Assembly: GCA_902497035.1 (NCBI GenBank)
Contig: CABVDL010000059.1
Span: 1-15,950 of the forward strand
Source: an uncultured Prevotella sp.
Lineage (GTDB): Bacteria; Bacteroidota; Bacteroidia; Bacteroidales; Bacteroidaceae
Length of the DNA: 15,950 nt
Direction: 5' to 3'
The notes below the pieces were generated by a model, which had not been told where the DNA came from, ran no database searches, and worked only from the letters and a program-made list of their open reading frames with translations. The stretch's first letter is position 1. Each line of letters begins with the position of its first letter. Both the position numbers and the translations under genes were made by a program. Positions 14,115 through 15,950 of the stretch are shown piece after piece.

Positions 14115-15875
14115 ATGAAACCAAATATGAGCAACATGAGCAAAGACTTCAGGCGCATTCCCTACGGCATCTCCAGCTTCAGGCAGGTGCGGCAGGAAAA
14201 CAAATATTTAGTCGACAAGAGCATGTTTCTTGAGCAGATGGAACTCGCGGGCAACTTCCTGTTTCTCGTACGGCCGCGCCGCTTCGGCAAGAGCCTCTTC
14301 CTCAACATGCTCGAGGCCTACTACGACATCAACGAGGCTGACCACTTCGACGAGCTGTTTGCGGGACTCTACGTGGCCGGCCATCCCACGGAGTACAGGA
14401 ACAAGTACCAGGTGATGCACTTGGACTTCTCTCGGGTAGGCAGCGACGTGGAAAGCCTGACTGACGATTTTAATAAGTATCTGGCTCTTAGATGCATGAG
14501 CTTCGCCAGGGCTTATTCCAGATTTTATCCTGAAGATTTCCTGGAGGAGATGAGACAGACAGAAGGTGGGGTGCAAAGGTTGAATCTCATCAATGATGCA
14601 GCTCAGGCGGCGGGCTGCAGGCTCTATCTCATTGTCGACGAATACGACAACTTCACCAACAACGTGCTGAACATCAAGGGCCATGAGGCCTACCACGCCC
14701 TCACCCACGGCACCGGCTTCTATCGCGGCGTGTTCAAACTGTTCAAAGGCATGTTTGACCGCATTATCATGCTCGGCGTGTCGCCCATCACCCTCGACGA
14801 CCTGACCAGCGGCTACAACATCGCACTCAACATCACGATGGACCCGCGCTTCAACCAGATGCTCGGCTTCTCCGAGGACGACGTGCGCCAGATGATACGC
14901 TATTATAAAGAGGTGGGCGCCATTCGCCCGGACCTGGCTGAGGACGACATCATCACCGACATCAAGCCGTGGTACGACAACTACTGCTTCGCCGAGGGCA
15001 GTTTTGGCCGCGAGCCCAGCATGTTCAACAGCGACATGGTGTGCTACTACATGAGCAACCTTGTAGGCCTCGGTCAGCGTCCAAAGGAACTCATCGACCC
15101 GAACACGATGACCGACTACGGCAAGCTGAAGCGGCTCATTGAGATTGACAAGCTCGAGGGCGACCGTCTCGATGTCATTCACGACATTGCCGAGCATGGT
15201 TTTACCTACGGACAAATCGTCAGCCACTTTCCTGCAGAGCGCATGATGGAGTTCAGCAATTTCATCAGCCTGCTCTACTACTACGGCATGCTCACCATCG
15301 GCGGCGTGGAGGGCGAGCTGCTCAAGCTCACCATCCCCAACAACAACGTCCGCCTGCAGTACTACCACTATCTGCTAGATGAGTACCAGGCCATTTCCCG
15401 TGTCAACACCACGGAGCTGAGCCTCTATTTCAGCCGTGCAGCCCTCCACGGCGACTGGAGGCCGCTCATCGAGTTCATCTGCAAGGCCTACCACGACACC
15501 ACAGCCGTACGCCAGTTAATAGAGGGAGAGCGCAACCTGCAGGGCTTCATGAACGCTTACCTCACGCTGACCAATTACTACCTCATCGCCCCGGAGATGG
15601 AGTTCTCGCACGGCTACTGCGACTTCTTCCTGCTGCCCAACTACACGGCCTACCCGATGGTGAGGCACAGCTATATCCTTGAGCTGAAATACCTCAAAGC
15701 CGACGCCACCGACGCAGAGGCCGGCAGGCAGTGGACGGAGGCGGTGGAGCAGGTCAGAACCTACGCCGCCGACCCGAAGCTGCAGTCAATGCTCCACAGC
15801 ACGCAGCTGCACGCGATTGTCGTACAGATAAAGGGATATGACACCATTAAGATAGAAGAGCCCCACCACCTCTGA
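14115..15875 (+). CDS. AAA-ATPase-like / PD-(D/E)XK nuclease family protein
   Basis: A 586-residue protein of the large Bacteroidetes family with an N-terminal predicted AAA-ATPase domain and a C-terminal PD-(D/E)XK nuclease-like domain (DUF1703 type). RIPYGISSF (14-22) and NKYLVDKS (29-36) begin the domain. The P-loop is RPRRFGKS (53-60), of the family's shortened form. The Walker B-like LIVDEYDNF is at 172-180. Near the C-terminus Asp503 (GYCDFF) and Glu523-Leu-Lys525 (ILELKYLK) form the nuclease-like motif. The biological role of the family is unsettled; mobile-element or defence roles are only guesses. ATG at 14115 was chosen since the promoter covers 14067; 14127 and 14136 are alternatives. 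The last codons and stop lie in the downstream repeat. Confidence 0.87.
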   Translation: MKPNMSNMSKDFRRIPYGISSFRQVRQENKYLVDKSMFLEQMELAGNFLFLVRPRRFGKSLFLNMLEAYYDINEADHFDELFAGLYVAGHPTEYRNKYQVMHLDFSRVGSDVESLTDDFNKYLALRCMSFARAYSRFYPEDFLEEMRQTEGGVQRLNLINDAAQAAGCRLYLIVDEYDNFTNNVLNIKGHEAYHALTHGTGFYRGVFKLFKGMFDRIIMLGVSPITLDDLTSGYNIALNITMDPRFNQMLGFSEDDVRQMIRYYKEVGAIRPDLAEDDIITDIKPWYDNYCFAEGSFGREPSMFNSDMVCYYMSNLVGLGQRPKELIDPNTMTDYGKLKRLIEIDKLEGDRLDVIHDIAEHGFTYGQIVSHFPAERMMEFSNFISLLYYYGMLTIGGVEGELLKLTIPNNNVRLQYYHYLLDEYQAISRVNTTELSLYFSRAALHGDWRPLIEFICKAYHDTTAVRQLIEGERNLQGFMNAYLTLTNYYLIAPEMEFSHGYCDFFLLPNYTAYPMVRHSYILELKYLKADATDAEAGRQWTEAVEQVRTYAADPKLQSMLHSTQLHAIVVQIKGYDTIKIEEPHHL

Positions 15876-15950
15876 TCCCCCTCCCCCTCTGAAGAGCCCC
15901 ACCACTCTGAAGAGCCCCTCCCCCTCTGAAGTGCCTCGGGCACTTCAGAG
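15855..15950. repeat. C-rich repeat array ending in a perfect hairpin
   Basis: GAAGAGCCCC occurs at 15855, 15891 and 15909, and a variant GAAGTGCC at 15928, each unit ending in CTCT before the next. Unit lengths are 36, 18 and 19 bases. The last unit forms a 12-bp perfect stem (15924-15935 with 15939-15950, loop TCG). The array begins inside the preceding gene and supplies its stop codon. It is cut by the window edge. Confidence 0.75.

Noticed and set aside
14208..15368. Minus-strand frame opposite the AAA-ATPase/nuclease gene
   Set aside because: Val/Ala/His-rich shadow without domain features or promoter.

Overview
The window looks like a chromosome segment of a Bacteroidales bacterium, most likely a GC-rich member of the Prevotellaceae or a close relative. 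The reasons are an Mfa2/FimB-type fimbrial lipoprotein, a type III glutamine synthetase, the LL-diaminopimelate aminotransferase route to lysine, a CotH protein with a Bacteroidetes-style C-terminal tail, repeated Bacteroidetes promoters (TTTG or TTG, about 19-20 bases, TAnnTTTG), little Shine-Dalgarno signal, and a tmRNA tag reading GENNYALAA. The species cannot be fixed from the sequence alone.

Left part (1-4317): a terminator-like hairpin, a 21-bp tandem repeat and two adjacent palindromes precede the 3' end of a minus-strand Mfa2-like lipoprotein gene. Divergent from it is the tmRNA gene ssrA, whose terminator T-tract runs into the stop codon of the convergent helicase gene hrpB (minus strand).

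Middle (4318-6502): a lower-GC segment holds one minus-strand gene for a secreted CotH-family protein. It is bounded by a perfect 49-bp inverted repeat (4347-4395 and 6215-6263). Each copy contains a complete Bacteroidetes promoter pointing outward: the left one drives hrpB, the right one points into the 3' end of amtB in antisense. Inside the segment, downstream of cotH, is a second, nested inverted repeat able to form a stem of about 30 bp. This is the least ordinary part of the window.

Right part (6503-13893): a nitrogen-assimilation block. On the minus strand glnK/glnB (P-II) and amtB form an operon. Divergently, dapF, dapL, a putative porin and glnN run on the plus strand. The 324-bp divergent region carries two facing promoters and a direct repeat of 11 bp with a 21-bp period, a candidate shared operator. 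Together the genes import ammonium, sense nitrogen status, make glutamine, and use glutamate to aminate the lysine/peptidoglycan precursor diaminopimelate. The P-II T-loop is divergent and seems to lack the usual Gln39.

Right end (13894-15950): glnN is followed by hairpins. An AAA-ATPase/PD-(D/E)XK nuclease family gene follows, with its own promoter. Its C-terminus and stop codon lie in a C-rich repeat array ending in a perfect 12-bp hairpin at the window edge.
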